Part shown: in pieces, positions 1 through 9,108 of the stretch
Numbering within the stretch: the first letter of the stretch is position 1
Layout of the letters: each line of letters opens with the position of its first letter
Source of the DNA: CAIKBL01 sp964555355
GTDB taxonomy: Bacteria; Pseudomonadota; Gammaproteobacteria; Ga0077536
Reading direction: 5' to 3'
Length of the DNA stretch: 64,000 bases
NCBI GenBank assembly: GCA_964555355.1
Contig: CAZKRY010000003.1
Coordinates: forward strand, 124,001 to 188,000
Notes under the pieces: generated by a model
Databases searched by the model: none
Told to the model about the DNA's origin: nothing
What the model saw: only the letters and a program-made list of their open reading frames with translations
Program-made: the position numbers and the translations under genes

Positions 1-2
1 TT

Positions 3-242
3 TCCGGCGCATTCGCTCCTAGGGGGCCGATCGCAGTGGAAATCGCAAAGACGACTTTGTTTTATTTGATTGGCGCCGGAATTCTTCTCAGCCCTGCGGC
101 CGGGAAAGCAGCTGTCAACGCATTTAGGACCGCAGTACCTACAGTGGTTGCATTTTGCCGAAGCGACGGCGATTTATCCGCCGCGTGGCATCCAAGCTGG
201 CTATCCGGGTATCAAGAAGAAGCCGTTGTATGGCTAACTGCA
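3..242 (+). pseudogene. Glutathione S-transferase remnant
   Basis: This is a decayed internal piece of a GST gene. In the frame beginning at base 127 it reads GPQYLQWLHFAEATA, the start of the alpha-helical GST domain, and matches LWPKYLQWLHFAEATA of the intact GST at 19271-19873. The DNA around 130-170 is close to identical to 19538-19580. Upstream, about bases 3-85 look like a GST N-domain tail in another frame, so at least one frameshift separates the halves. A stop follows at 240. An open reading of 89 codons from a GTG at 36 runs across it in the wrong frame and is not a real gene. The match is seen directly; the decay history is inferred. Confidence 0.7.
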
Positions 243-319
243 GCGGTTATTGGCGAGGCCGGCGTCGCAACGCGCAGGTACGCCGAGGCTCAAATCAAGT
301 GTTAGAACACATCGGAAAA

Positions 320-346
320 TAAAAATGGGCCCGCGGCCCCTTTTTC
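320..346. terminator. Bidirectional intrinsic terminator
   Basis: A GGGCC-CGC-GGCCC stem (327-339) is flanked by an A-rich run on the left and CTTTTTC on the right, so it would terminate transcription in both directions. It sits between two convergent decayed genes, the GST fragment on the plus strand and the peroxidase fragment on the minus strand. Confidence 0.65.
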
Positions 347-373
347 TCAAATTGTCGCATTTTGCGGTTGTCA

Positions 374-575
374 TTAGAGTCGAGAAAACCTGATTGATGA
401 GTGATCACTGTAGGGTTCAACCACTTCCTCCAGAGTTACCGAGATGTTGTTACGCCAGTAAGGAGCGGTCTTCGCGATGCCACGTAGTGTCGGCATATCG
501 AACGCCTCAAAATCGCAAGGGTTGCCAGTAATATCCGTTCCGGAAGGGCCGGCGACAGCTCTGCGATTACCATTC
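374..575 (-). pseudogene. Di-haem cytochrome c peroxidase family, C-terminal remnant
   Basis: The minus strand encodes FDMPTLRGIAKTAPYWRNN followed by SVTLEEVVEPYSDH. This is the conserved C-terminal block of the MauG / di-haem cytochrome c peroxidase family, where the usual pattern is PTLRGIAKTAPYFHNNSAATLEEVV. Neither CxxCH haem site is present: the reading is cut off upstream near base 575 and ends shortly after the block, so only about 60 residues of a protein normally 300 or more residues long survive. An 86-codon open frame (374-634) carries it, but the first 20 residues are not recognisable. The family assignment is firm; that it is non-functional is inferred from the missing haem sites. 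Confidence 0.7.
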
Positions 576-1142
576 TTCGCGATGCGTTTTTGTAGAATCG
601 AAAACGATTCCGTCGCCGGCACCGTGTACCGCACGAGTCCGTCCGCCTTGAGAGCGGGGCTCCTTCGCTGTGGGAGGTAAACGCCCCTTGCGCGTGTTGT
701 TATAGCGTAGCCTCGCGACCATCGAGTTAATTCGGAACCCGTGAGGTGACGGCATTCGTTGCAGTCACTCCTTGCGATTTTTTCGATCTCGAGCCGGCAT
801 CCGAAGGGTTGATTTTCAGTCCCCCCCTGTGCCGGTGTGCGATGGCAAGCATGCGTGAAAGTTCAGTGTGTGCTTGTCGGTTTTCATCGCGCCTGGTTTC
901 GTGCCAGCAACTGCTGAATTCGAAACCATCGCGCTAGGCACAACGATCCCCATGATCCCATTAGTCTCACCTGAGGTTGGTTTTACCGGCCCGGCGAGTT
1001 TCGATGCCGCCGAGCGCCAGCGTTTGCGGAGCGCGCGATTCGCGCGAAGCGTTTCTACGAGAGAAAGGCACCGACTGACAGACTTGCGCCAGTGCGGATG
1101 AATTTCGCGCCGGGCCAACCCGTCAACACTTACGAAAACTTA
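576..1142. other. Intergenic, no supported gene
   Basis: Short overlapping open frames occur on both strands, but none has a recognisable domain, a Shine-Dalgarno sequence or plausible composition. The stretch lies between a peroxidase remnant and the end of the RND permease gene and is probably decayed coding DNA. Confidence 0.5.
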
Positions 1143-4100
1143 CTAGGGTGTACAGCGAACGCGCCGTACCAGCCATTGCGCGGCATCGTCTATGTAACTG
1201 TAGACCACCGGGACAACCAAAAGACTCAGAAAGGTTGACGTTATCAGCCCACCAATAACCACGATAGCAAGAGGGGCGCGGAAGCTCGGATCGGCACCCA
1301 GGCCTAACGCGATCGGTAGCATGCCCAGACCCATGGCGATCGTCGTCATCACGATTGGACGCACTCGTTTGCGGCAGGCATCGAGGCTGGCATCCCAACG
1401 ATTTAGGCCGAAATCCCGGCGCGCGATGATGATGTAGTCAACAAGTAGAATCGAGTTCTTGCTCGCAATACCCATCAACATGATAAGTCCAATTAGAGAC
1501 GGCATCGACAAAGCAGATCCCGTGACAAAAAGCGCAAACGATGCCCCTGGAATAGCGAGCACGAGCGCGACCAATATAGTCACCGGCTGCACGAAACCTC
1601 GCAGTAGCAAGACCAGCACCACGTAAATGCAGAGCACGCCGGTTAGCATGGCGAGTGCAAACCCGGAAGTAAGTTCTCCTAACTCCTCCGCATCGCCGTT
1701 CGTTGTTTGCATAACACTCGGCGGCAATTTCTGCAGGCTCGGCAAAGCTCGGGCGGCCTGCGCCACAACTCCGAGATCCTGCCCGTTCAGTTCGAGTTCG
1801 AAATTGACGTTACGCTGACGGTCGAATCGTGCGATCTCAGTCGGGCCGCTGCCAATTTTCAAGTCGGCCACATTCTCAAGCGCAACCGGTCCGCGTGCGC
1901 CAGGTACTGGGAGACGTTTGAGCGTTGCGAGATCATCACGGGCGGCGTCGGTAAGTCTAACGAGGACCGATACTTGACGTTCGCTTAAGTTCAGTTTCGC
2001 CACTTCTTGGTCATAGTCGCCCACGGTTGCGATGCGTAACGTCTCGGCGAGCGCCGCCGAAGTGACGCCAAGGTCAGCCGCGCGCGCGAAATCCGGGCGT
2101 ACGGTCAGTTCGGGCTGGGTCAAACTCGCGGTTGAGGTGACGGCACCGATGCCCGGAATTGTGCGCAACTCGCGTTCTACTTCCAGTGCATGCTGCGCGA
2201 GTACTCGGCCTTCATCACTGGCCAGTACTAGTACATAGTTGTCGCGCCCACCGCCCATACCCACCATGACACGCACACCGGGCAGCACCGCTAGCGCTTC
2301 GCGCATCTGCGCTTCGATCTGATGTTTGTGTAACCCGGGGCGCGTAGTGCGATGAGTCAACTGGATCGTGAGCACCGCCGTGCTGACATTGCCCACCGAC
2401 ACGCTGGCCGCGTTAGGCGGTCCGGCATCTCCGTTGCTTGCATGACCAACGGTTGTGAAGATTGTTTTGACATGCGCATTTCGCTCTAAGACGCGGCGTG
2501 CGCGTTCGGCGTATGTCAACGTATCCCGTAGCATGCTACCGGGTGGGAGCGTTAGCGTGACCTGTGTATAGGAGTCATCATCCGGCGGCATGAAGGTGCC
2601 GGGAAGTGCGTTCGCCAGCACAAGCCCCGCGCCGAAAAAAGCCGCGGCACAGGCAGCGACCGAACGGCGGTGAAGCAGACACCAACGAGCCCACACCAGA
2701 TAGACGAGAACCCAACGCGGCTCTGGGTGGGAACGTGGCGGTTTCGCATGCAATAAGTAGGCAGACATCATCGGCGTCAACATGCGCGCGACGACGAGCG
2801 AAAAAAATACCGCGGTCGCCGCGGTCCAGCCGAATTGCTTGAAGAATTTGCCGACGGTGCCCTGCATGAACGCGGTCGGCAGAAATACTGCGATCAAGGT
2901 GAAAGTGGTCGCAATGACTGCGAGCCCGATTTCGTCGGCGGCCTCCATCGAGGCTTGATACGGCGTCTTTCCCAGCAGCAAGTGGCGCTGGATATTCTCG
3001 ACTTCCACAATCGCGTCATCGACCAGAATGCCGATCACCAGCGACAGCGACAGTAACGTCACGACGTTGAACGAAAAATCGAGCGCGTACATCACGGCAA
3101 AGGTGGGAATGACCGACAACGGCAACGCCACCGCCGATATGCAGGTGGCCCGCCAATCGCGCAGAAACAGCCATACCACCAAGACCGAAAGCACGGCCCC
3201 CTCAAAGAGTAACCAGATTGAGCCGTTGAAATTCTCGACTACTGGGTCAACGAAATTGAGTACCTCGGTGATGGTGATTTCGGGATGTTCGGCCCTGAGC
3301 TTTTCAAGCGCTGCGCGCACGCCTGCGGCCACTTCGATCTCTCCGGCACCACGCGCACGCACGACTTCAAAACCGACCACCGGAGCGCCGTTCAACAGTG
3401 CGAGCGAGCGCGGTTCGGCCACTGTATCTTCGATGGAAGCAACCTGGTCAAGTCGCAAGCGCCGGCCGTCGCTCAAGGTAACTTCAAGTTCGCCGAGCTC
3501 CGCGGCGGTCTGCACCGTTGCGATTATCCGCACGGATAGTTCGACACCCCCGGCGTCGGTGCGCCCCCCCGCCGCATCTTGCTGCATATCTCGTAGACGA
3601 CGCGAAATGTCCGCCGCCGTCGCATTCAACGCGAGCAGACGTGCCGGATCGAGGTTGATGCGGATTTCGCGGGTGACACCGCCAATGCGGGTGACCGCGC
3701 CGACGCCCGGAACGCCGAGCAGCGTTCTGCTGATGTCATCGTCAATGAGCCAGGACAACGCTTCATCATCCAGACGTACGGCACTAATCGTGTAAGTCAA
3801 AATCGACGAGTCGGCAAGTTCCACTCGCTTAATCACCGGGTCGCGTAGAGCAGCTGGCAAATCGCCGCGGACGCGGGCGACAGCGTCACGTACGTCATCA
3901 ACGGCCTGCTGGGTCGGTGTCTCAAGGCGAAATTCCACCGTGAGTTTCGCGCTACCGCGGGTAAGCGTACTTTGAATATGTTTTACCCCTTGCAGAGTCG
4001 CCAGCGAGTTCTCAATCTTGCGGACAACATCGGTTTCAAGCTGCGCCGGTGACGCTCCGGGGAGGGTCGCAATCACGTTTACCATCGGGAAATCGATGTC

Positions 4101-4220
4101 GGGGAAGTTTTGGATCTTGATCGCCCGTAGCGCCAACAAACCTGTGGTCGCTAGTAAAATGAACAGTAGGATGGCCGGTGTCGGATTGCGGATCGACCAA
4201 GCTGAAATATCTAAGCGCAT
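1143..4220 (-). CDS. RND efflux permease (HAE1/AcrB family)
   Basis: Inner-membrane proton/drug antiporter, the energised part of a tripartite efflux pump. At 1025 residues it has the family's usual length. A first membrane helix (about 12-31) precedes the NFPDIDFPMVNVIATLPGAS porter-domain start. A second group of helices around residue 400 carries GILVDDAIVEVENI, with the paired aspartates that relay protons. The duplicated C-terminal half ends with the last helices near LSLLVVPVVYSYIDD. It is the last gene of a minus-strand operon: the adaptor gene ends 9 bases upstream and the outer membrane factor lies before that. Substrate cannot be told from sequence. Regulation by the two-component system at 9109-11385 is plausible because that system lies just beyond the divergent promoter. 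Confidence 0.95.
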   Translation of the reverse strand: MRLDISAWSIRNPTPAILLFILLATTGLLALRAIKIQNFPDIDFPMVNVIATLPGASPAQLETDVVRKIENSLATLQGVKHIQSTLTRGSAKLTVEFRLETPTQQAVDDVRDAVARVRGDLPAALRDPVIKRVELADSSILTYTISAVRLDDEALSWLIDDDISRTLLGVPGVGAVTRIGGVTREIRINLDPARLLALNATAADISRRLRDMQQDAAGGRTDAGGVELSVRIIATVQTAAELGELEVTLSDGRRLRLDQVASIEDTVAEPRSLALLNGAPVVGFEVVRARGAGEIEVAAGVRAALEKLRAEHPEITITEVLNFVDPVVENFNGSIWLLFEGAVLSVLVVWLFLRDWRATCISAVALPLSVIPTFAVMYALDFSFNVVTLLSLSLVIGILVDDAIVEVENIQRHLLLGKTPYQASMEAADEIGLAVIATTFTLIAVFLPTAFMQGTVGKFFKQFGWTAATAVFFSLVVARMLTPMMSAYLLHAKPPRSHPEPRWVLVYLVWARWCLLHRRSVAACAAAFFGAGLVLANALPGTFMPPDDDSYTQVTLTLPPGSMLRDTLTYAERARRVLERNAHVKTIFTTVGHASNGDAGPPNAASVSVGNVSTAVLTIQLTHRTTRPGLHKHQIEAQMREALAVLPGVRVMVGMGGGRDNYVLVLASDEGRVLAQHALEVERELRTIPGIGAVTSTASLTQPELTVRPDFARAADLGVTSAALAETLRIATVGDYDQEVAKLNLSERQVSVLVRLTDAARDDLATLKRLPVPGARGPVALENVADLKIGSGPTEIARFDRQRNVNFELELNGQDLGVVAQAARALPSLQKLPPSVMQTTNGDAEELGELTSGFALAMLTGVLCIYVVLVLLLRGFVQPVTILVALVLAIPGASFALFVTGSALSMPSLIGLIMLMGIASKNSILLVDYIIIARRDFGLNRWDASLDACRKRVRPIVMTTIAMGLGMLPIALGLGADPSFRAPLAIVVIGGLITSTFLSLLVVPVVYSYIDDAAQWLVRRVRCTP

Positions 4221-4229
4221 TCAGGGTAC

Positions 4230-5426
4230 TCAATCATTCGACGGTAATACGACCGTCCCCAAATCCGACACCGAGATATGTGTGCCACCGTTTAACGCTG
4301 ACGGATCGTCCACTACGCGTACGAGATCCCCATCGCCGAGAAAGTCTCCGCCGGCGGCGACTACCCGCGCCGATAGCTCGACTCCGCCTGTTATCTCAAC
4401 GCGGTCGCCGGCGCGGCGGCCAACCGTCACCTTGGTCTGGTTGACGTTTGAACTCGCACCGACACACATCACGTAAGTGAAACCGTCGCGTAACACCACC
4501 GCACTTTGCGGCAAGGTCATCATCCGATCGGCGCCGACTGCAAACTCACCGCGCGCATACATTCCGGCGCGCACCGACGCCGCCGACGGAAGGTCAACAT
4601 AGACCAGGCCGTTACGGGTCTGCGTATCGACCGTCGGTGCCACCATGCGCACGGTACCGGTAATCGTCTCGCCGCCGACGGGTGTTACCTGCGCGAGCAG
4701 ACCGGGTTTCAGTTTCGCAAGATCTGAGGCCGCGACTTCGGCTCGCCATTCAAGCCGACCTTGCCTAATGAGTCGAAACAATTCCTGACCCGCGGGCAGT
4801 ACGGCACCAACCGTGGCACTGCGCGCTGAGATAATGCCATCGTCAGGCGCCAATACCCGCGTCTGCGCAAGCCGGAGTCGCTGTGTTTTTGCAGCCGCCT
4901 GCGATGCCTCCATGCGCGCCTGCGCGGTGCGTTGTGCGGTGACGTATTGCTGGATCTGCTGTGCCGACAGCGCCCCAGTCGTTTGTAAGTGCTGCGCGCG
5001 CCGTACATTGTCACGCGCATCCGCGAGAGCCGCCGCGGCCTCGGCCACCGCAGCGCGACTCTGTGCGAGTTCCGCGCTGACGGATTCGGACGCAAAGGTG
5101 GCTAACACCTGACCGCGCCGAACCACGTCACCGACATTGACATTGACTTCCGCGAGCCGCAAACCATGCGCTTCGGTACCGACACTCGCCTCCTGCCATG
5201 CCGTAATGTTTCCGTTCGCGGCAATCCTGATCGGTAGCGTGTCTGACCGCGGGCTGGTGATTGCGACAGTGAGTGCCGGCTGCGCCACCGTCGCGGGAAC
5301 CTCCTGTGTTGTGACGCGCGAGTTGTGCAAAATCCAGACGCCAGCCACGCTACAGAACACGCCGATAATTATTGCCACTGCGAATACACGTCGTGGCCGC
5401 GTCGCGCCATTCACTACTTTTTCCAT
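4230..5426 (-). CDS. RND efflux periplasmic adaptor (HlyD/AcrA family)
   Basis: Membrane-fusion protein linking the RND permease to the outer membrane factor. The chosen ATG at 5426 gives 398 residues. An in-frame start 17 codons upstream (5477) would overlap the preceding gene and is less likely; with 5426 the gap to the upstream stop is 7 bases. An N-terminal hydrophobic anchor lies at about 15-35. Two lipoyl half-motifs follow (GLRLAEVNVNVGDVVRRGQV and, after the hairpin, APDDGIISARSATVGAVLPA) around an alanine-rich coiled-coil hairpin. The beta-barrel and membrane-proximal domains come next. Translational coupling with both neighbours is likely. Confidence 0.92.
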   Translation of the reverse strand: MEKVVNGATRPRRVFAVAIIIGVFCSVAGVWILHNSRVTTQEVPATVAQPALTVAITSPRSDTLPIRIAANGNITAWQEASVGTEAHGLRLAEVNVNVGDVVRRGQVLATFASESVSAELAQSRAAVAEAAAALADARDNVRRAQHLQTTGALSAQQIQQYVTAQRTAQARMEASQAAAKTQRLRLAQTRVLAPDDGIISARSATVGAVLPAGQELFRLIRQGRLEWRAEVAASDLAKLKPGLLAQVTPVGGETITGTVRMVAPTVDTQTRNGLVYVDLPSAASVRAGMYARGEFAVGADRMMTLPQSAVVLRDGFTYVMCVGASSNVNQTKVTVGRRAGDRVEITGGVELSARVVAAGGDFLGDGDLVRVVDDPSALNGGTHISVSDLGTVVLPSND

Positions 5427-5433
5427 AGATTTT

Positions 5434-6918
5434 TCATGTTTCGGGGGTTGCAGATACGCAGTCGTTGGTCCAACCACCGCCTAATGCCCGATACAGCGCG
5501 ATCCAGGCAGCGACGCGCTCGCGCCGCAATTCGATCACGGCGCGTTGCGCAGCCACGCTGCTGCGTCGCGCGTCTTCAAGCTCGAACAGGCTGGCCGCAC
5601 CCGCTTGGTAACTCGCCGCAGTGGCGCGGTATGAACGGTGAAAAAGCGTTTCGGCGCGCTCCGCATCCGCGCTGCGCCGCGCGGTACTGTCTAACGTCAC
5701 GAGTGCGCGCTCTGCTTCGCGGATTGCGGCGCGCAAGCGCGCGGAATACACACTGATCGCGGTCGCGTAGCGTGTCTGCGCCGCAGCCGCGTTAGCGCGA
5801 CGCACGCCGCCGTCAAAGATTGGCAGCGTGACAGTCACCGGACCTAACCTCCAGACCGAGCCATCGACACTGACGCCCGCGCTGTCAATGATCGATGTTC
5901 CGATATTTCCCGTTAACACAATGCGCGGCCACTGTTGTGCCTGCGCGTGCGCCGAGTCGGCACTTGCCGCCACAACCTCAGCCGCTGCAGCGTATAGATC
6001 GGGCCGCTGCGCCAAAACTTCGGCCGGCAGCGTCGAGATTGTGAGTTCGACCGGCAGCGGCAGTCGGCCGGAACGCGGGTTCAGCTCTCGGCGCAACGTC
6101 GCTTCGTCCAGCGCGGTCAGCTCGGTTAAAGACTTGACCAACAGCTCACACTGCAGCTGCTGCTCGAGCAACGTTACGGAACCTTGTACCGCACTAGCCT
6201 TGGCCAAATCGGCCACGGTTCGGGACTGGAAACCTGCCGTAGCGGCCAAGTGAGTAATTTGCGAGGTCCGTGCGCGCGATGCGGCGTCAAGCGCAGCCTG
6301 TTTCATTTGCGCCTCGCAGGCGCGCAATTCGACGTAGATAGTCGCGACTTCGGCCGCCACGGCAACGCGTGCGTCATGCCAATCGCCCTGGCCGGCTGCG
6401 AGCCGGGCCTGTGCGGCTTCAGCGGCAGCGCGACTCGCGCCGAAGAGATCTAGCTCCCAGCCGGCTTGCACACCGAGTGACGAAGCGGTGCTGACGAAGT
6501 CGGCATCGGTGCTCCCTCGACTGGCCGCCGCATTAGCCTCCAGTGTAGGCAGCATTGCGGCGTGGCGAGCCACGCGTGCGACGCGCGCATCGGCGATACG
6601 TGCGACGGCCTGTGCCAAGGTCGGGCTGACTTCTTGCGCGGCTTCGATGAGCCGCAACAACAGCGGATCGTCAAACTGACCCCACCACTGGCGCAAATCG
6701 ATGCGTTTGCCACCGTGGGGGAGCGGGGCGTGCCACTGCGCGGCCACCGGCGCCGTGATGCTGCTGGGCGCAGATATCGGCACCGGACTCGCACACCCTC
6801 CGAGTTGTGCGCCGACTGCAATTCCGAGCCAGCTCACCAGACCACGCACCGCATGCCGCGCCACGTGCCGTCGGCCGGACTTATTCGAATCAGGATTGAA
6901 TTCAACCGTGACAAGCAT
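5434..6918 (-). CDS. Outer membrane factor lipoprotein (NodT/TolC family)
   Basis: Outer-membrane channel of the efflux pump. The 494-residue protein starts with a positively charged leader and a lipobox (LGGC, Cys42), so it is likely a lipid-anchored NodT-type factor. The WWGQFDDPLLLRLIEAA motif marks the start of the mature family domain, followed by two OEP repeats rich in alanine, serine and arginine coiled coils, typical of the TolC fold. It is the first gene of the operon, with the promoter in the 6919-7116 intergenic region shared with the divergent barrel gene. A GAAGGG ribosome site sits 6 bases before the ATG. Confidence 0.92.
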   Translation of the reverse strand: MLVTVEFNPDSNKSGRRHVARHAVRGLVSWLGIAVGAQLGGCASPVPISAPSSITAPVAAQWHAPLPHGGKRIDLRQWWGQFDDPLLLRLIEAAQEVSPTLAQAVARIADARVARVARHAAMLPTLEANAAASRGSTDADFVSTASSLGVQAGWELDLFGASRAAAEAAQARLAAGQGDWHDARVAVAAEVATIYVELRACEAQMKQAALDAASRARTSQITHLAATAGFQSRTVADLAKASAVQGSVTLLEQQLQCELLVKSLTELTALDEATLRRELNPRSGRLPLPVELTISTLPAEVLAQRPDLYAAAAEVVAASADSAHAQAQQWPRIVLTGNIGTSIIDSAGVSVDGSVWRLGPVTVTLPIFDGGVRRANAAAAQTRYATAISVYSARLRAAIREAERALVTLDSTARRSADAERAETLFHRSYRATAASYQAGAASLFELEDARRSSVAAQRAVIELRRERVAAWIALYRALGGGWTNDCVSATPET

Positions 6919-7047
6919 GCAACACCCTTCTTTAACGGCAGCGGATTCTCCGGCACGCGCCTTTCTGAATACTTACTGGCGGTTACGAAGATGTGCGTAT
7001 GGAGGCGGCATTTAACGCATCTGGCGCTACGCCTGCGCCAACGTCGA

Positions 7048-7066
7048 GCAGTAAGTCCGCAGTAAG
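7048..7066. promoter_or_regulatory. Candidate response-regulator site, GCAGTAAG direct repeat
   Basis: GCAGTAAG occurs twice with an 11-bp period (7048-7055 and 7059-7066), as expected for an OmpR-family dimer binding one face of the helix. Read on the minus strand it is CTTAC-N6-CTTAC, resembling a PmrA/QseB box. It lies between the divergent efflux operon and the barrel gene and recurs at 8212-8227. Binding by the regulator at 9109-9795 is inferred. Confidence 0.5.
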
Positions 7067-7116
7067 AAGCAATGTGTGAGTGTCGCGACAATCGTGTCAC
7101 CGTTTGGAGCATACCC

Positions 7117-8166
7117 GTGCCTCGCGCCGCTAGCCGGTTCGCCGGTTTCGTTTTGAATATCCTGTTTGTCACGGTTGCGGCTGCCATTGACCAACCTCCC
7201 GGCAACACGTCCGCAGAAGTGCGCAACGAGAACTCGCGCGAACGGCGCGCGTCGAGTGAACCCGGAGGCCCGGGGGGCTCCGGCGGCATTGGCGGAGCGA
7301 GTAGCGAACCCGGGGTCACAATCGCTTGGCATCCTGCAGCATCTGTCGCCAATCAAAATGAGAAGTTGTGGATTTTACGCAGCGGGTTGAGTGTCGAAGC
7401 GCCGGTTTGGTCCGAGAGAAATGATGCGATCTCGGCGAGTTTCAGCATCGACCACACACATTTCTCCGGCAGTGCACGGTTGCCGGATACCAAGCGAATA
7501 TTTCCGTCCGATCTATGGAACGTGCAAGCGGGGTTACAGCACATGCATCAATTCTCGAGTGGGTCGACGAGCATGCTGTTACTTGACATCGGCTCCGCCA
7601 GCGATAAGCCGTTCAATTCCGCGCGCGAGATCAATTACATGGTGGGAGGTATTTTTGATAAACCGACTAAAAACGGCCGCGATTCGTGGCGATTCGGCGC
7701 GCTCTACTCGCCGTTGGCGTCGCTGAATTTCCCGATTCCGCTCGTGGCCTACCAGTGGAACCCGACCGAGCGCTTTCACATGAGCATCGGACTGCCGTTC
7801 TCGATTAACTGGCAAGCCACCGACAAACTTAATCTCGACGTTTCCTACAATCCGGGAGGCGTCGACGGCGTCGCGACCTATCAGTGGTCTGAGCGACTTC
7901 GGATCTATGGCGGTTACCAAGAAGCGTCAGATCAATATTACTTGACTGACCGGGTCGATAAGCGAGAAGACGCCTTTTTCGCCGTCGAGCAACGTGTCGT
8001 TATCGGCCTCAGACGTGACTTCTTGCAAAACTTCACGCTGGATATTAATGCCGGATATGCCTTCGACCGATATTACGGAGAAGGCGAAGATCAGCAGGAT
8101 CTGCATGATCGCGTGGAGCTTGAAGCCAGTGCCTTTTTAGGTGCGAGACTGCAATGGGGTTTTTAG
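7117..8166 (+). CDS. Outer-membrane beta-barrel protein (DUF6268-like)
   Basis: Predicted outer-membrane protein of 349 residues. I choose the GTG at 7117 because GGAG lies 7 bases before it and it begins directly with a signal peptide (FAGFVLNILFVTVAAA). An ATG at 7072 would add 15 residues and start inside the candidate operator region. A low-complexity Gly/Pro/Ser segment (about 45-65) precedes alternating amphipathic strands such as RFHMSIGLPFSINW. The protein ends in a terminal Phe (QWGF), the signal for barrel assembly. The fit to DUF6268 is from memory of the family's pattern and is only moderate. It lies divergent from the efflux operon and upstream of a second barrel gene. Confidence 0.7.
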   Translation: MPRAASRFAGFVLNILFVTVAAAIDQPPGNTSAEVRNENSRERRASSEPGGPGGSGGIGGASSEPGVTIAWHPAASVANQNEKLWILRSGLSVEAPVWSERNDAISASFSIDHTHFSGSARLPDTKRIFPSDLWNVQAGLQHMHQFSSGSTSMLLLDIGSASDKPFNSAREINYMVGGIFDKPTKNGRDSWRFGALYSPLASLNFPIPLVAYQWNPTERFHMSIGLPFSINWQATDKLNLDVSYNPGGVDGVATYQWSERLRIYGGYQEASDQYYLTDRVDKREDAFFAVEQRVVIGLRRDFLQNFTLDINAGYAFDRYYGEGEDQQDLHDRVELEASAFLGARLQWGF

Positions 8167-8211
8167 TCTCCGCGCGTAAAAAAATAACAGGAGGAGCAAA
8201 TCAAATCGCCC

Positions 8212-8227
8212 GTAAGTTCACAGTAAG
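8212..8227 (+). promoter_or_regulatory. Candidate response-regulator site upstream of mipA-like gene
   Basis: GTAAGTTCACAGTAAG matches GTAAGTCCGCAGTAAG at 7051-7066 in 14 of 16 positions and keeps the 11-bp repeat period. It ends 50 bases before the start of the MipA/OmpV gene, a usual place for an activator site next to the -35 region. Confidence 0.5.
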
Positions 8228-8277
8228 AGGTTGTACGCAAGCATAGCCACTCACCTTATTTCCATTGGAGAATGTCC

Positions 8278-9093
8278 ATGCTTTACGCACCCGCCTATCG
8301 TCTGTGTATCGCTTCAACGCTGCTCGTCGCGGCAACCGCCGGTGCAGCCGAGCAAGACACCACGGCGGAGAACCAGGATGCGGCTCCCGGGAATTCGAAG
8401 TCCTATGCGTGGGGTGTGGGTGTTGTCGGTCTTTCGCAGCAACAAGCATATACCGACATCGATCGGTTTAACATTGCGCTGCCGCTGATCTACTTCGAGA
8501 ACCGCTGGGTGCAATTGATGGGGCCGTGGCTCGATCTCAAACTTCCCAGCCTCGAATGGAGCGATGATTATGAATTCGCGTCAGGTATGCGCACTCAGTT
8601 GTTCGGCTTCAACGATTACGAACCTGACGATGCGCCTATCCTAAATGGTATGGCGGAACGTAAGAGCGGTATCTTTGTCGGCCCGTTCGCGAAATGGCGC
8701 AGTCCGTATGTCGATGTGTTTGGCGAAGCGATGTTCGATGTCTCCGGCAACAGCGAAGGGAAGCGCATCAGCATGGGCCTCGAACGGCAGTTTCACATAG
8801 GAGAGCGATTTATGCTTACGCCGAGCGTGACCGCGACGTGGATGGATGAGCAATACGTCGACTACTACTACGGCGTGCGCGCTCGCGAGATTCGCCCGGA
8901 CCGCCCGGCGTACAGGCCGGACGGTGCCACAAACACCCAATTTTCGTTGCGCACCGACTATATGTTCGATGCTAAAAATTCTTTGTTTGTAATGTTCGAG
9001 TACACCGTACTCGGCGATGCCATCGAAGACAGTCCGTTGGTCGACAGTTCCGCCGAAGACTCGGTATTGCTGGGTTACCTGTACCGTTTTTGA
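8278..9093 (+). CDS. MipA/OmpV family outer-membrane protein
   Basis: Outer-membrane barrel of the MipA/OmpV family, whose members act as scaffolds for murein enzymes or as porins. The ATG at 8278 is chosen over that at 8272 because GGAG at 8267-8270 sits 7 bases from the former but only 1 base from the latter; this gives 271 residues. A signal peptide ends near TAGAAEQ. The mature part opens with SYAWGVGVVGLSQQQAYTD, the family's typical first strand, and ends ...LGYLYRF with a terminal Phe. The next gene, a response regulator, follows after 15 bases, so one transcript may carry both. Confidence 0.85.
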   Translation: MLYAPAYRLCIASTLLVAATAGAAEQDTTAENQDAAPGNSKSYAWGVGVVGLSQQQAYTDIDRFNIALPLIYFENRWVQLMGPWLDLKLPSLEWSDDYEFASGMRTQLFGFNDYEPDDAPILNGMAERKSGIFVGPFAKWRSPYVDVFGEAMFDVSGNSEGKRISMGLERQFHIGERFMLTPSVTATWMDEQYVDYYYGVRAREIRPDRPAYRPDGATNTQFSLRTDYMFDAKNSLFVMFEYTVLGDAIEDSPLVDSSAEDSVLLGYLYRF

Positions 9094-9108
9094 GCATCGG
9101 ATGTCCGC

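Noticed and set aside
36..305. 89-codon open frame from a GTG at the left edge
   Set aside because: It crosses a GST remnant in the wrong frame and has no family match of its own.
3028..3795. 255-codon plus-strand open frame
   Set aside because: It lies entirely antisense to the RND permease; serine/arginine-rich composition is typical of a shadow frame in GC-rich DNA.
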